Below, piece by piece: positions 49,597-59,097 of a stretch of 64,000 bases of DNA. This DNA comes from Paenibacillus sp. SY21-1 (GTDB lineage Bacteria > Bacillota > Bacilli > Paenibacillales > Paenibacillaceae): the NCBI RefSeq assembly GCF_005222705.1, contig NZ_STGF01000007.1, positions 1 through 64,000 of the forward strand, read 5' to 3'. The notes under the pieces are model-generated. The model made no database searches, had not been told where the DNA came from, and saw nothing but the letters and a program-made list of their open reading frames with translations. Made by a program: the position numbers and the translations under genes. Every line of letters begins with the position of its first letter. Position 1 is the stretch's first letter.

Positions 49597-50214
49597 TTAT
49601 TTATCGGGCATTTGTTCTGCCAGCTGCTGAAGCTCCGGCATGCTGTCGATCCAGCCGATGCCTGTCGACACCCGAATCAGCGCGGCTTTGCTGTCGGCGA
49701 TGCTCTCATTGAAAGTGCCGCGCAGATGTTCCGAGATAGCGTCAAGCACCTGCCCCAGCTCAAGAAGCGACTGTCGGTCAGCCTCGTTAAGCTCGCCTTC
49801 ATAGCGTCCGACCGCTTGCAGTTGCTCATCCACATACTCAATGAAGCCATCGAAGCTGGCCGTCCGAATCGCTCCCTTTTCCCCTGTCAGGGTATGTGCA
49901 GCCTTCGCAAGCGAGACAATCGCCCCCTGCTTGGCGACCGATTGCGCCGCTTCGTATTTGACAGCCATACGCTCGTCAAGCGAGCCGCTGGCCGTTAAAG
50001 CGGGCAGCTGCGCGGAAATGCCTTCTGCGTAGTCGATAGCGGAAACCGCATCGCCGTAAATGCTTTTGCCAAGCTCGTATTTCTTTTCCTGTCCGTTCTG
50101 CAAAAACTGAGAATAAAGAAATACGTTTCCAATCAGGCTAACCACAAGCAAAAGCAGCGTAATAGGCAGCGCCATCGGGCGCTTGCCTGCCGTTTGCTGT
50201 TCCAAACGTTTCAA
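49597..50214 (-). CDS. Hypothetical membrane-anchored helical protein
   Basis: 205 residues. A basic N-terminus is followed by one membrane helix (LPITLLLLVVSLIGNVFLYSQFL), then an extracytoplasmic, mostly helical domain (GDAVSAIDYAEGISAQLPAL; SLLELGQVLDAISEHLRG). It follows addA by 26 bases on the same strand. No known motif; the position after addAB is probably only shared transcription. Confidence 0.6.
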   Translation of the reverse strand: MKRLEQQTAGKRPMALPITLLLLVVSLIGNVFLYSQFLQNGQEKKYELGKSIYGDAVSAIDYAEGISAQLPALTASGSLDERMAVKYEAAQSVAKQGAIVSLAKAAHTLTGEKGAIRTASFDGFIEYVDEQLQAVGRYEGELNEADRQSLLELGQVLDAISEHLRGTFNESIADSKAALIRVSTGIGWIDSMPELQQLAEQMPDK

Positions 50215-50240
50215 CCCCCTTCAGTATTCGCAACGGGACG

Positions 50241-53200
50241 CTACAGCCTGACCGTCTGTCCTCCGTCGAAGAAGAAAACATAGCATTCATCCACTTTGCG
50301 ACCGGTGATCAGCTCGATTGCTTCCGCATAAAGTCCGAGCTGAAAGCGATGACGCTGAGCGGCCTCCGCCCCATTCCCGTTTATGACACGATCCGTCTTG
50401 TAATCCAGCAAAACGACGCCCCGCTCGTCCTCGAACATACAATCTATGACGCCCTGTATGAGCACCTTCTCATCTGCCGCGCTTCGTTCCACGCCGGGAT
50501 ATACCCTGCTTGCAGGAAGCATGCAGCTAAACGGAACCTCGCGGCTCGCGCTGGTCGCACGCAGCAGCCGCGAGCCAAGTTCGCTTGCAAAAAAAGTCGC
50601 CACCGCCTGCAAATCGATCGCTTGCGCTTGTTTGACCGTGATTAGCTTCAGCTCGATCATGCGCTCAAGCGTATCTTTTAGGATTGCGTCCGTCGGCTGC
50701 TCCGCCAGTTGGACATGCTGCATCAGCAAATGATGCACCGAGCCTTTTTCCGCCGGCGTAAGCCCCTTTTCCTCCAGGAAGGAAGGACGCCGGAGTCGAT
50801 ACGAGAAAATCGCGTCACCCGACTTCGCCGCAGCTTGCACCTGCTCCTTGGGCAATAAATCCTCCAGCCCGGCAGCCTGATCCGGCTGCTCCGCATGCAG
50901 CCGCTTCATCTCCGTTACGGACGTTTTAGCGGCCAAGCCGGAAGCTTGCGTATGGGGATAGCTCCAGTCCAGACGGATGCGAAGATCGCTCTCCTCCGGC
51001 GCATGCTCAAGCAGAGCTATGCTTTTGATGGCTTGCATGCGCAGTTCGCGGGCAGGGTCCGCTTGTTCCCCATCATCGAGCGCTACGGCAGCCTCCGCCC
51101 CCAATAACGAAGCCGCTACGATACCGCTGCGCCACTCCATGCCGGCAGGGGCCGTCTGCTCGGGCTCGGCAGATAGTCCCGCCGCCGCCAACGGGCCAAG
51201 CCAATCCAAAAAGGTCGTTGCCGAGGCAATCTGAAAATCGGAGAGCTCGGCCCCAGGCGGCAGGGCTGCCTGCCAGCGCGACAGCTTGACAGCCGCATCG
51301 GAAACCGTACCGACCAGAAACAATTTTTCTTTCGGACGCGTCAGCGCCACGTAGAGAATTCTCATTTCCTCAGCCAGCATTTCCATCCGCATGGCTTTGC
51401 GGATTGCGAGATACGGCAGCGTCGGATAGCTGATTCGCTGCTCAGGATCGACAAAGCGGGGACCGAAGCCAAGCTGCTTATGCTTTAGAAAGGCGCTGCG
51501 AATGTCCTGCTGGTTAAAGCTTTTGCCGAGACCTGCCACAAATACGACCGGAAACTCAAGTCCCTTGCTCTTATGAATGGACATGATGCGAACGACATTC
51601 TCCTGCTCCCCAAGCGCGCGGGCCGTCCCCAAATCGCCTCCGCTATCTCTCATCCGCTCGATAAAGCGCAGAAACCGGAACAAGCCGCGAAACGAAGTCG
51701 CCTCGTATTGTCTGGCGCGGTCATGCAGCGCGCGCAAATTCGCCTGGCGCTGCAAGCCGCCCGGCAAGCCGCCGACAAAATCGTAATACCCTGTATCGCG
51801 ATAGATCGTCCACAGCAGGTCGGACAGCGAGCCTTGTCTCGCCTCCTGACGCCAGCGCTCCAGGTTCAGCAGAAACCGTGACAGCTTGTGACGCGATCGC
51901 TCCTCCAGCCGCTCATCCGCCGCCGCATAGAGCACCGCGTCGTAATAGGCCGCGCTTGCCGACAAAATGCGTATCCGGGCCAGCTCTTCCGCCTCAAGCG
52001 AAAAAACAGGCGAGCGCAGCGCGGCTGCAAGCGGAATGTCCTGGTAAGGGTTGTCGATGACGCGCAGCAGCGAGAGCATCGTTTCCACCTCCACCGCATC
52101 AAAGTAGCCGGTGCCCAGCTCTGCATAGGCCGGTATGCCCGCCGCCTGCAGCTCCTCAATTATGACCGGCGACCATTGACGCGTCGCCCGCAGCAAAATA
52201 ACGACATCACGCCACTGCATCGGCCTGGTATCGCGCTTCTTCCCGTCATAGACTCGGTAGCCCCCCGACATCAGCTCATTCAGCCTTTGGGCCATCCATC
52301 TTGCTTCAAGCTGAACCGTTTTCAGCTCGGAGGGGGGAACCATCGCTTGATCCGCATTCGCTTCATCCAGCATGTCCGGGGACTCCTCCGGCCCGTCAGG
52401 CGTTTCGTCCGCCTCCTCCGATTTATTAAGCACAGCCAATTCGATTGTGCAGCTATCCGGCGGAATCGGAACGGGATACGATGCTCCGCACACCAGCTCG
52501 GCGCTTGGGTCGTAGTCCATCTCTGCAACCGACTCCCGCATTATCGCGCGGAAAACACCGTTGACGCCGTCTACGACCTCCCTCCGGCTGCGGAAATTAC
52601 GCGCCAAATCAATACGCAGCCCATTCCCGTTACCCTGGGCAGGCTCTCCTGCCCCAAGGGCAGCTGCAGAGCGGTACGCTTTGTATTTGCGCAAAAAAAG
52701 GTTGGGCTCAGCCAGCCTGAACCGGTAAATGCTCTGCTTGACATCGCCGACCATAAAGCGGTTGCCGCTGCCGGGACGCTCGATCAGCGAGACGATCGCT
52801 TCCTGCACCATATTCGTATCCTGATATTCGTCCAGCAAAATCTCGTCGAATTGCTGCTGATATTCGGTTGCTGCCGAGGAAGGCATCATCGCTTCAGGGG
52901 TAGATCTCGGGTCCCGCAAAATACGCAGGCAATAATGCTCGAGATCGCCAAAATCCAGCAAGCCCTTCTCCCGTTTGGCTATCTCGTACAGCTCGGCGAA
53001 CTCAATGACAAGCTCTGAAAGCGACTCCATAAACGGCGCAAGCTCCTGAATCTCCTTCAGAAAAAGCTCCGCAGGCCGGCCAAACCATTCATCGGCGAGC
53101 TGAGCAATAAGCTTTTTCGCCTGATCTCGAAGCTCCTTGGCCCGTTCTTGAAGCGCCTTGTCGTATTCCTCGCCGCGCATGGCCTTCAGCTTGCCGAATT

Positions 53201-54068
53201 GCGCCGCTTGAAACGGGACGCTCCATTCTTCCCATGGCAGCGACTCTACCACTGATTCAAGACCGCTTACCAGCGCCAGATCCTCCTCCAAGGCTGCCGC
53301 ATAGGGAGCAGGGCCCCCAGGAAGTCTGGTAACGTCCAGCGCCTGTTTAAGCGCATCCCGAGCCCCGCTCAGCGTCAAATACACATCGTTTCGCATCGCG
53401 GTCGCCCATGAGCTGTTCCGCAGTTCATCCATATCGTCAAGCAGAAAAGCGGCAGCCGTTTGACGCAGCCAATAATCGGGCCATGGATGGCTTTGAGCGA
53501 AGTCGAACAGCTGCTGGACGAGTCGATACAGCGGTTCGTCGCCGCGCTCCCCTCCAAAACGATCCGCCAGACGCAAGAACGCTCCTGCGTCTCCCGCATC
53601 CTCGTATTTTCGCTCAAACAGCTTGTCCAGCACATCCAGCCGCAGCAGCTCGCTTTCCGTTTCGTTGGCGATGCGGAAGCCCGGGTCCAGCCCGATGAGC
53701 GGGTAAAAGCGCCGAATGACGTCGAGGCAGAAGGAATGCAGCGTTGTAATGGACGCGCGATTCATTAAGGCAAGCTGACGGCGCAGATGCTCCGAATGCG
53801 GCTGCTTCTCCAGCTCCTTCTCCAGCGCCAGCCGAATCCGCTCCTTCATCTCGGCGGCGGCGGCCTTCGTGAAAGTGGCGACAAGCAAGCGGTCAACGTC
53901 GGTATCGGCCGATATTTTGCGAATAATTCTTTCAACCAGCACCGCCGTCTTGCCGGAGCCGGCCGCTGCCGCAACCAGAATGTTGGAGCCGCTCGTTACG
54001 ATCGCATCCCACTGATCGTCGGTCCATAAGGCGTCCTTTGGTTTAGGTGAATCAATCGCCGTGTGCAT
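50241..54068 (-). CDS. addA: ATP-dependent helicase/nuclease subunit A
   Basis: 1275 residues starting MHTAIDSPKPKDALWTDDQWD; the frame is open further, but GGAGGGGAAC before this ATG and the overlap with addB support it. UvrD-type motifs: Walker A AAAAGSGKTAVLVERI, LLVATFTKAAAAEMKERIR, ILLDEYQDTN, FMVGDVKQSIYRFRLA, VRIMSIHKSKGLEFPVVFV and YVALTRPKEKLFLVG. The RecB-type nuclease motif VVLLDYKTDRV is near the C-terminus. With AddB it processes double-strand ends at Chi sites. Overlaps the addB stop by 17 bases. Confidence 0.97.
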   Translation of the reverse strand: MHTAIDSPKPKDALWTDDQWDAIVTSGSNILVAAAAGSGKTAVLVERIIRKISADTDVDRLLVATFTKAAAAEMKERIRLALEKELEKQPHSEHLRRQLALMNRASITTLHSFCLDVIRRFYPLIGLDPGFRIANETESELLRLDVLDKLFERKYEDAGDAGAFLRLADRFGGERGDEPLYRLVQQLFDFAQSHPWPDYWLRQTAAAFLLDDMDELRNSSWATAMRNDVYLTLSGARDALKQALDVTRLPGGPAPYAAALEEDLALVSGLESVVESLPWEEWSVPFQAAQFGKLKAMRGEEYDKALQERAKELRDQAKKLIAQLADEWFGRPAELFLKEIQELAPFMESLSELVIEFAELYEIAKREKGLLDFGDLEHYCLRILRDPRSTPEAMMPSSAATEYQQQFDEILLDEYQDTNMVQEAIVSLIERPGSGNRFMVGDVKQSIYRFRLAEPNLFLRKYKAYRSAAALGAGEPAQGNGNGLRIDLARNFRSRREVVDGVNGVFRAIMRESVAEMDYDPSAELVCGASYPVPIPPDSCTIELAVLNKSEEADETPDGPEESPDMLDEANADQAMVPPSELKTVQLEARWMAQRLNELMSGGYRVYDGKKRDTRPMQWRDVVILLRATRQWSPVIIEELQAAGIPAYAELGTGYFDAVEVETMLSLLRVIDNPYQDIPLAAALRSPVFSLEAEELARIRILSASAAYYDAVLYAAADERLEERSRHKLSRFLLNLERWRQEARQGSLSDLLWTIYRDTGYYDFVGGLPGGLQRQANLRALHDRARQYEATSFRGLFRFLRFIERMRDSGGDLGTARALGEQENVVRIMSIHKSKGLEFPVVFVAGLGKSFNQQDIRSAFLKHKQLGFGPRFVDPEQRISYPTLPYLAIRKAMRMEMLAEEMRILYVALTRPKEKLFLVGTVSDAAVKLSRWQAALPPGAELSDFQIASATTFLDWLGPLAAAGLSAEPEQTAPAGMEWRSGIVAASLLGAEAAVALDDGEQADPARELRMQAIKSIALLEHAPEESDLRIRLDWSYPHTQASGLAAKTSVTEMKRLHAEQPDQAAGLEDLLPKEQVQAAAKSGDAIFSYRLRRPSFLEEKGLTPAEKGSVHHLLMQHVQLAEQPTDAILKDTLERMIELKLITVKQAQAIDLQAVATFFASELGSRLLRATSASREVPFSCMLPASRVYPGVERSAADEKVLIQGVIDCMFEDERGVVLLDYKTDRVINGNGAEAAQRHRFQLGLYAEAIELITGRKVDECYVFFFDGGQTVRL

Positions 54069-57000
54069 CCTTGTTCCCCTCCAGTTGGCGCCAAACTTGC
54101 TCTTTCGAAGGCTTTGGCAGCATTTTGTATTCGTTGCCGTCAAATTGCGAATCGAACTGGCACACCGCCTTGTAATCGCAATACTGGCACGGAGACTTGG
54201 CCCCGAGCCGGTAAGGCTCAATCGACACTTCGCCGGCCTGTATGCCGCTTCCGATCCGGCCGATCGTCGATCTGACCGAATGACGAAGCGTGCTCCACTG
54301 CTCGTCCGAGACAACCGACGAGCTGCTGTAGAAGCTGCCGTCACGCTTCAAGGCGACGGGCAGCAAATCGGAATAGCCGCTCTCCAGCCCGTTGTCCATC
54401 AATCTGACAGCTTCCGCATCGGCGGATACGAGCCCGCGCATTTTAAAGCGTTTCAATAGCTGGCTTTGAATATCCGCCAGGCCCGACGCGTTGGACAGGG
54501 TTAGCATCGGGTTGTGTACATGGAAATACAGCACGCCGGCAGGCGACGCTTGCTCTCCCAGCCACTGCTCCGCATGCGTGATCAGCACGTCCAAATACGT
54601 CAGCATTTGCAAGGACAAACCGCTAGCCACCTCCTCGAGCCGGAGCTGGATGGCGCTCGACTTGTAATCGAGAATGCGGAGCAGCAGACCCTGCTCGGAC
54701 CTTGCCGCATCCACGCGGTCGATACGTCCGATAATCTCGATATTTCCCCCGTCCGGCAGGGGCAGGCGCAAAGCAGGCAGCTGGCCGCCCGGGCCAAAAT
54801 CAACCTCGGTCCCGACCGGCTTGAATTCGGCACGTCTGGCGTGCTCGCCAAGCATGACTGCCGCTTGCCCCACGATTTCCTTGAGCTTGCGCGCAATATA
54901 TTGAAAACGGCTGCTGCTAAGCAGAATTTCCGACTGCAGCTTGGGAGCCAGTTCATCTACGGTTTCGCCAGCCGCCTTTTTCAGCTCCGCAGCAGGCATC
55001 TGCCCCCATTTCCCGCCAAGCTGGCTCGCCAGCTTGCTTAAGGCAGCATGGAACAGCTGACCGACATCCGGCGCCTCCAGCCGATAGAGCTTGCGTTCGC
55101 GCAGCTTCAAGCCGTGAATCGCAAAATGCTGAAACGGACAGGAAACAAACCTTTCCATCCGCGACACGCTTACCTGAAGATGGGAGCCGTAGAGCTCACC
55201 CGCTGTAGCTCTGGTCAGCGCCTGCTCTTGATTGTCGAACGACAGCGATTGGGCCAGGAGCGCCAGTCGACCCTCCCAGTCCGGACGAACCGCATACCAG
55301 TTGTAGACATCCCACCAGAACGGCGCAATGTCTAGCCCCTGCTTCCACGCCCTAATGGCGGCAATCAAATACGACAGCGAACGAACAGGATGAGAAACAA
55401 AAACACGCTGCTCGTCCTCCGGCATGGCAGGAGACGGCTCAAGGGCAGCCTCAAGCACCGGAAGGCCTGGAACCAGCTGGCGCACCTGGCGGATAATCTC
55501 CGACGGGAGAAGCGTTTTTCCTTCTTCGTCGGCAAGGGCATAGCTAAGCCACAAATGGCGGCTGGGCGTCGTCAATGCGTTGTAGATCAGGAAACGTTCG
55601 TCAAGCAGCCGCCTGCGTACGCCGGGAGCCATCGCAATGCCTTCTCCGGCGAGCTTCTCTCGTTCAGCCTCGGTCAAAATGCCATCCTCTTTGACTCGCA
55701 TCGGCATGATCCCGTCGTTAGCGCCCAGCACATAACAAATCTGCACCTGGCCCGACCGGGTACGATCCATGCTGCCAATCAGCACCTGATCGAGCGAAGG
55801 GGGCACGGACGCCAGCTTGAGGCTGTCCAGCCCTGCCTCCATCATCCCGGCGAACATCTCCGGGGTTAGCGCTTCGTCGCCCGTAAGCTCTACCAATTCA
55901 TCCAGCAGCTGCATGACGCCGTCCCAGAGCTGTCGATGGCTTTTGGCGCGCTGCGGCAGCCCCCGCTCCATATCCTCCGCGCTCCAGCGCTCAAGCCGGT
56001 CCGCGCAGCCTGCCCCGTCCAGCAGCTCGTAGAGCGCTTCGCACATCATGCGCACGTTCGAAGCCTTCCTCAAGGAATCGTCAAGCCGCTTCAGAGGGGG
56101 CACGATGACCGAGCGGGCAGCTAACGCCATCTCGTATTCAAGCTGGGCCTTTTGGCTGATGCGAGTCGCCATTTCCTCATCATCCTCAAGCGATACCGGG
56201 ACAAGCGGTCGCCAGCTGCGCTCATTCATCCACTTCCAGCCGTCAATCCCTGCGGCAAGCACGTAATTTTCCAATCGGTCAAACCATTCTCGGGGATGCG
56301 CGTCATCAGGCAGGAACAGCATTTCTGTTTTGATGCAGCGGAATACGGCGTCATAGCTCCAGCCATGCAATACGGTTTCGAGTGCCGACCGGATAAACTC
56401 GACAAGCGGATGATAAACAGCCTGCTCCTTCTGATCGATAAAAAAAGGAATGCCATAATCCTCAAGGACCAAAGCCAAATAATCCGCATAGTCCTCCGCG
56501 TTTCTTACCATGACGGCCATATCCCGCCACCGCAAGCCGTTCTCCCGGGCTCGGTGCAGCATATCCCTGGCAACGGCCTCTACCTCTGCACGGCGGTTTG
56601 CGGCTGCATGCAGCGATATGCTTGGGAAATTCGTCTGCCGATCGTCAGCGCTCCGTTCCGGCATCGGCACCCGATCGGCATAATGCCGCTCCAGATGAGC
56701 CAGCATGGGCGATGCTGCAAACCGGGCCGCCGACCCGCCTTCGAGCAAATGAGGCGGTAACACGTCCACCTGATGGCGTTCGGCAAGCTCCAGCAGCTTC
56801 AGCTGCGTCTCTGCGGTCGGATGAAACAAATCAAGCTCATGGGGCCGTTCCTCCCGCTGATAATAGCGGTCAAGCGTCAGCGTGACCGTTACCTGCGCGC
56901 CTGATCCGATTAGCGCTCCCAGCGCTTCGTATTCCATCGGCGTAAACCCGTAGAAGCCGTCGACCCACAGCTCTGCTCCCTGCATGGAAGACGCTTGGTG

Positions 57001-57579
57001 ATAGCCCTGCTGCAAATAGCGCAAATAATCCTCAGAATCGATGTAGCGCCCCGTGAGCTCCTCCTCCATCCGACTGTAAATAAGCTGCAAGTCGTGCAGC
57101 TTACGGTCCAGCAGGCTAGACTGGCTAGGATCGAAAGCGGCCGAAGCCAGCTTTCCTTGCAGTACGTCGGCGTCTATTCCGTATCTTTTCCATTCGGTCA
57201 ATAGCTCGGCCAAACGGTCGATAAAACCCGGCTGTTCAGCTCCCGATCGGAACAAAGCGAGCTGAGGCGAGAGACGGTGGAGCGTTTTATACAGCAGCAT
57301 ATGCTTGCCTGTATCGGCAATCGGCACAAGCGCCGTGCCTCCCGTTTCCTGCATAACGCGAAAAGCGAGCCGGCGGAAGCTGAGCGCTTGCGCCCGGATC
57401 GTCCCCTGCACCTCTCCGCGCTGCAGCAGCGCAGCTTCCGTCTGAAACGTCGCTTGCTCCGGCACCAGCATAATGAGCGGCGGACCGTCAGGCTGGGCGC
57501 GCAAACGCGCACGTATTTCGCTTAGGCAATGACTTGTTTTCCCGGCTCCCGAGCGGCCCAGCACAAATCGAAGCGGCAT
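54052..57579 (-). CDS. addB: ATP-dependent helicase/nuclease subunit B
   Basis: 1175 residues. An N-terminal helicase-like domain with GRSGAGKTSHCLSEI and MLVPEQATFQTE, middle helicase motifs (RDMAVMVRNAEDYADYLALV), and a C-terminal nuclease domain with the iron-sulfur cysteines (VSCPFQHFAIHGLKLRER; PCQYCDYKAVCQFDSQF) and LLRILDYKSS. AddB holds the second nuclease and recognises Chi. First gene of addBA, 30 bases after the rlmI-like gene. Confidence 0.97.
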   Translation of the reverse strand: MPLRFVLGRSGAGKTSHCLSEIRARLRAQPDGPPLIMLVPEQATFQTEAALLQRGEVQGTIRAQALSFRRLAFRVMQETGGTALVPIADTGKHMLLYKTLHRLSPQLALFRSGAEQPGFIDRLAELLTEWKRYGIDADVLQGKLASAAFDPSQSSLLDRKLHDLQLIYSRMEEELTGRYIDSEDYLRYLQQGYHQASSMQGAELWVDGFYGFTPMEYEALGALIGSGAQVTVTLTLDRYYQREERPHELDLFHPTAETQLKLLELAERHQVDVLPPHLLEGGSAARFAASPMLAHLERHYADRVPMPERSADDRQTNFPSISLHAAANRRAEVEAVARDMLHRARENGLRWRDMAVMVRNAEDYADYLALVLEDYGIPFFIDQKEQAVYHPLVEFIRSALETVLHGWSYDAVFRCIKTEMLFLPDDAHPREWFDRLENYVLAAGIDGWKWMNERSWRPLVPVSLEDDEEMATRISQKAQLEYEMALAARSVIVPPLKRLDDSLRKASNVRMMCEALYELLDGAGCADRLERWSAEDMERGLPQRAKSHRQLWDGVMQLLDELVELTGDEALTPEMFAGMMEAGLDSLKLASVPPSLDQVLIGSMDRTRSGQVQICYVLGANDGIMPMRVKEDGILTEAEREKLAGEGIAMAPGVRRRLLDERFLIYNALTTPSRHLWLSYALADEEGKTLLPSEIIRQVRQLVPGLPVLEAALEPSPAMPEDEQRVFVSHPVRSLSYLIAAIRAWKQGLDIAPFWWDVYNWYAVRPDWEGRLALLAQSLSFDNQEQALTRATAGELYGSHLQVSVSRMERFVSCPFQHFAIHGLKLRERKLYRLEAPDVGQLFHAALSKLASQLGGKWGQMPAAELKKAAGETVDELAPKLQSEILLSSSRFQYIARKLKEIVGQAAVMLGEHARRAEFKPVGTEVDFGPGGQLPALRLPLPDGGNIEIIGRIDRVDAARSEQGLLLRILDYKSSAIQLRLEEVASGLSLQMLTYLDVLITHAEQWLGEQASPAGVLYFHVHNPMLTLSNASGLADIQSQLLKRFKMRGLVSADAEAVRLMDNGLESGYSDLLPVALKRDGSFYSSSSVVSDEQWSTLRHSVRSTIGRIGSGIQAGEVSIEPYRLGAKSPCQYCDYKAVCQFDSQFDGNEYKMLPKPSKEQVWRQLEGNKDAHGD

Positions 57580-57609
57580 GCGCGACTCCCTCCTTTATGG
57601 ATCGTTCCG

Positions 57610-58995
57610 TTATTTGCTTCTTACCTCAAAAATCGCGAATTTCAAATAATGCCCTTCGCTGACGCCGAGCAGCTGCGGATGATCCTTGCCCGCCGCACGC
57701 CACTCGACGAGTCTGAGCAGCTTCCCTGCGTCTTGCGCCGCTTCATGAATGGCGTCCAGAAACAGCTCCGGCTTCATATGATACGAGCAGCTGGCCGTGA
57801 CAAGGTAGCCGCCCTCGTTCACCAGCTTGAGACCTTGCAGATTAATGTCCTTGTATCCGCGGCTTGCTCCTTGAACCGCGCCTTTCGTTTTGGCAAAGGC
57901 AGGAGGGTCAAGAATGACAACGTCCCAAGTACGTCCGGCGCTTTCCAGCTTTTTCGACGTGTCTGTCCCGCCAGCCGCGCGCTGCTTGCGTTCGTCAACC
58001 CCTTTAACCTGCGCTCGCAAATAAGCGAAGGCGTCGTCCACGACAAATTCGACTCTATCGCTAAAGCCATTGCGGGCCACGTTGCGCTTTGCCGTTTCAA
58101 TGGCATGCTCCGAGACGTCAAGGCATGTCACCTTCTTTGCGCCGTACTTGCAGGCGTGCAGCGTGAAGCTGCCCGTATGCGCAAAGCATTCGAGCACCGT
58201 AGCTCCGTCCCAATAAGGAAAGGTAACCGCTTTGCCATTCGCATTCACGGGGATCAGCCCGCCTGCGGTGTCCGTAATAGCCGCACCGGCCGCCATGGCT
58301 TCCGTGGCGGGAAGCAGCCTGATTCCGCTGCGCTCGCCCCAGCCTGTCATTAACGGCCCGATTGCAGCGCGGTTCTCGCGCTGATCAAAGAAATAACCGG
58401 TTTTTTGCCCGCCGACGATATCTACCTCCAGCTTAAGCCCGTTTTCGGTTATTTCGACGATTGAAGGGCAATCGCCGTATAGAACGCCCGTCCGCTCCTC
58501 CAAGCCTTCAAGAGCGCGCACGCTGACGTCGCTTCGCTCATAAATGCCGCGCGGCGCGAACACGTCCACAAGCGCCTCCAGCAGCGCTTCGCGGCGCGCT
58601 TCCATGCCCAGCGTCAGCAGCTGCACAACGAGCACCTGATCGAAACGGTCGACGACCAGCCCCGGTAAAAAATCCGCCTCGCCGTATACCAGCCGGCAAT
58701 CGGCGTCAGGCACAAAACGGCGACGGTGAGCCGCGCACTGCCGAAGTCGGCTGCGGAAAAAATCGGCGTCCATTTCCTCCAGCGGACTGTAGCTTACAAT
58801 GCGCACCGTGATTTGCGATTTCGGATTCCAATAGCCTGTCGCCAGGTATCGTCCAAGATGATTCACGACATCGACCAGCGCTCCCGGCGCAGCTTCACCT
58901 TCCATTCGATCAATTTCATCCCTGAACACCCACGGATGTCCTTGCTCAAGCCTTTTCTTTCTCGCTTTGACCAACCATATTTTGGCTCTATCCAT
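57610..58995 (-). CDS. Class I SAM-dependent rRNA methyltransferase (RlmI-like)
   Basis: 461 residues. An N-terminal PUA domain (WLVKARKKRLEQGHPWVFRDEI) is followed by KTGYFFDQRENRAAI, motif I ATVLECFAHTGSFTLHA, VTCLDVSEHAIETAKRNVARN, and the catalytic-region motif DVVILDPPAFAK. This is the RlmI/YccW group that methylates cytosine C5 of 23S rRNA. It is about 60 residues longer than usual: extra sequence lies between AAIGPLM and ATVLECF (with TDTAGGLIPVNANGKAV) and before WDVVILD. Lies upstream of addB. Confidence 0.88.
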   Translation of the reverse strand: MDRAKIWLVKARKKRLEQGHPWVFRDEIDRMEGEAAPGALVDVVNHLGRYLATGYWNPKSQITVRIVSYSPLEEMDADFFRSRLRQCAAHRRRFVPDADCRLVYGEADFLPGLVVDRFDQVLVVQLLTLGMEARREALLEALVDVFAPRGIYERSDVSVRALEGLEERTGVLYGDCPSIVEITENGLKLEVDIVGGQKTGYFFDQRENRAAIGPLMTGWGERSGIRLLPATEAMAAGAAITDTAGGLIPVNANGKAVTFPYWDGATVLECFAHTGSFTLHACKYGAKKVTCLDVSEHAIETAKRNVARNGFSDRVEFVVDDAFAYLRAQVKGVDERKQRAAGGTDTSKKLESAGRTWDVVILDPPAFAKTKGAVQGASRGYKDINLQGLKLVNEGGYLVTASCSYHMKPELFLDAIHEAAQDAGKLLRLVEWRAAGKDHPQLLGVSEGHYLKFAIFEVRSK

Positions 58996-59097
58996 CTGTC
59001 ATTCCGCCTCTCTTGTGCTGCTTGTCATGCTTGTCTTGCCCCTTGCATATGTATACATACAAAACGAATCTCTCGCCAAAAAGAAGGAGACCGCATC

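Noticed and set aside
51888..53018. 376-codon + strand ORF opposite addA
   Set aside because: Shadow of the GC-rich addA frame; Arg-rich composition is typical of such shadows.
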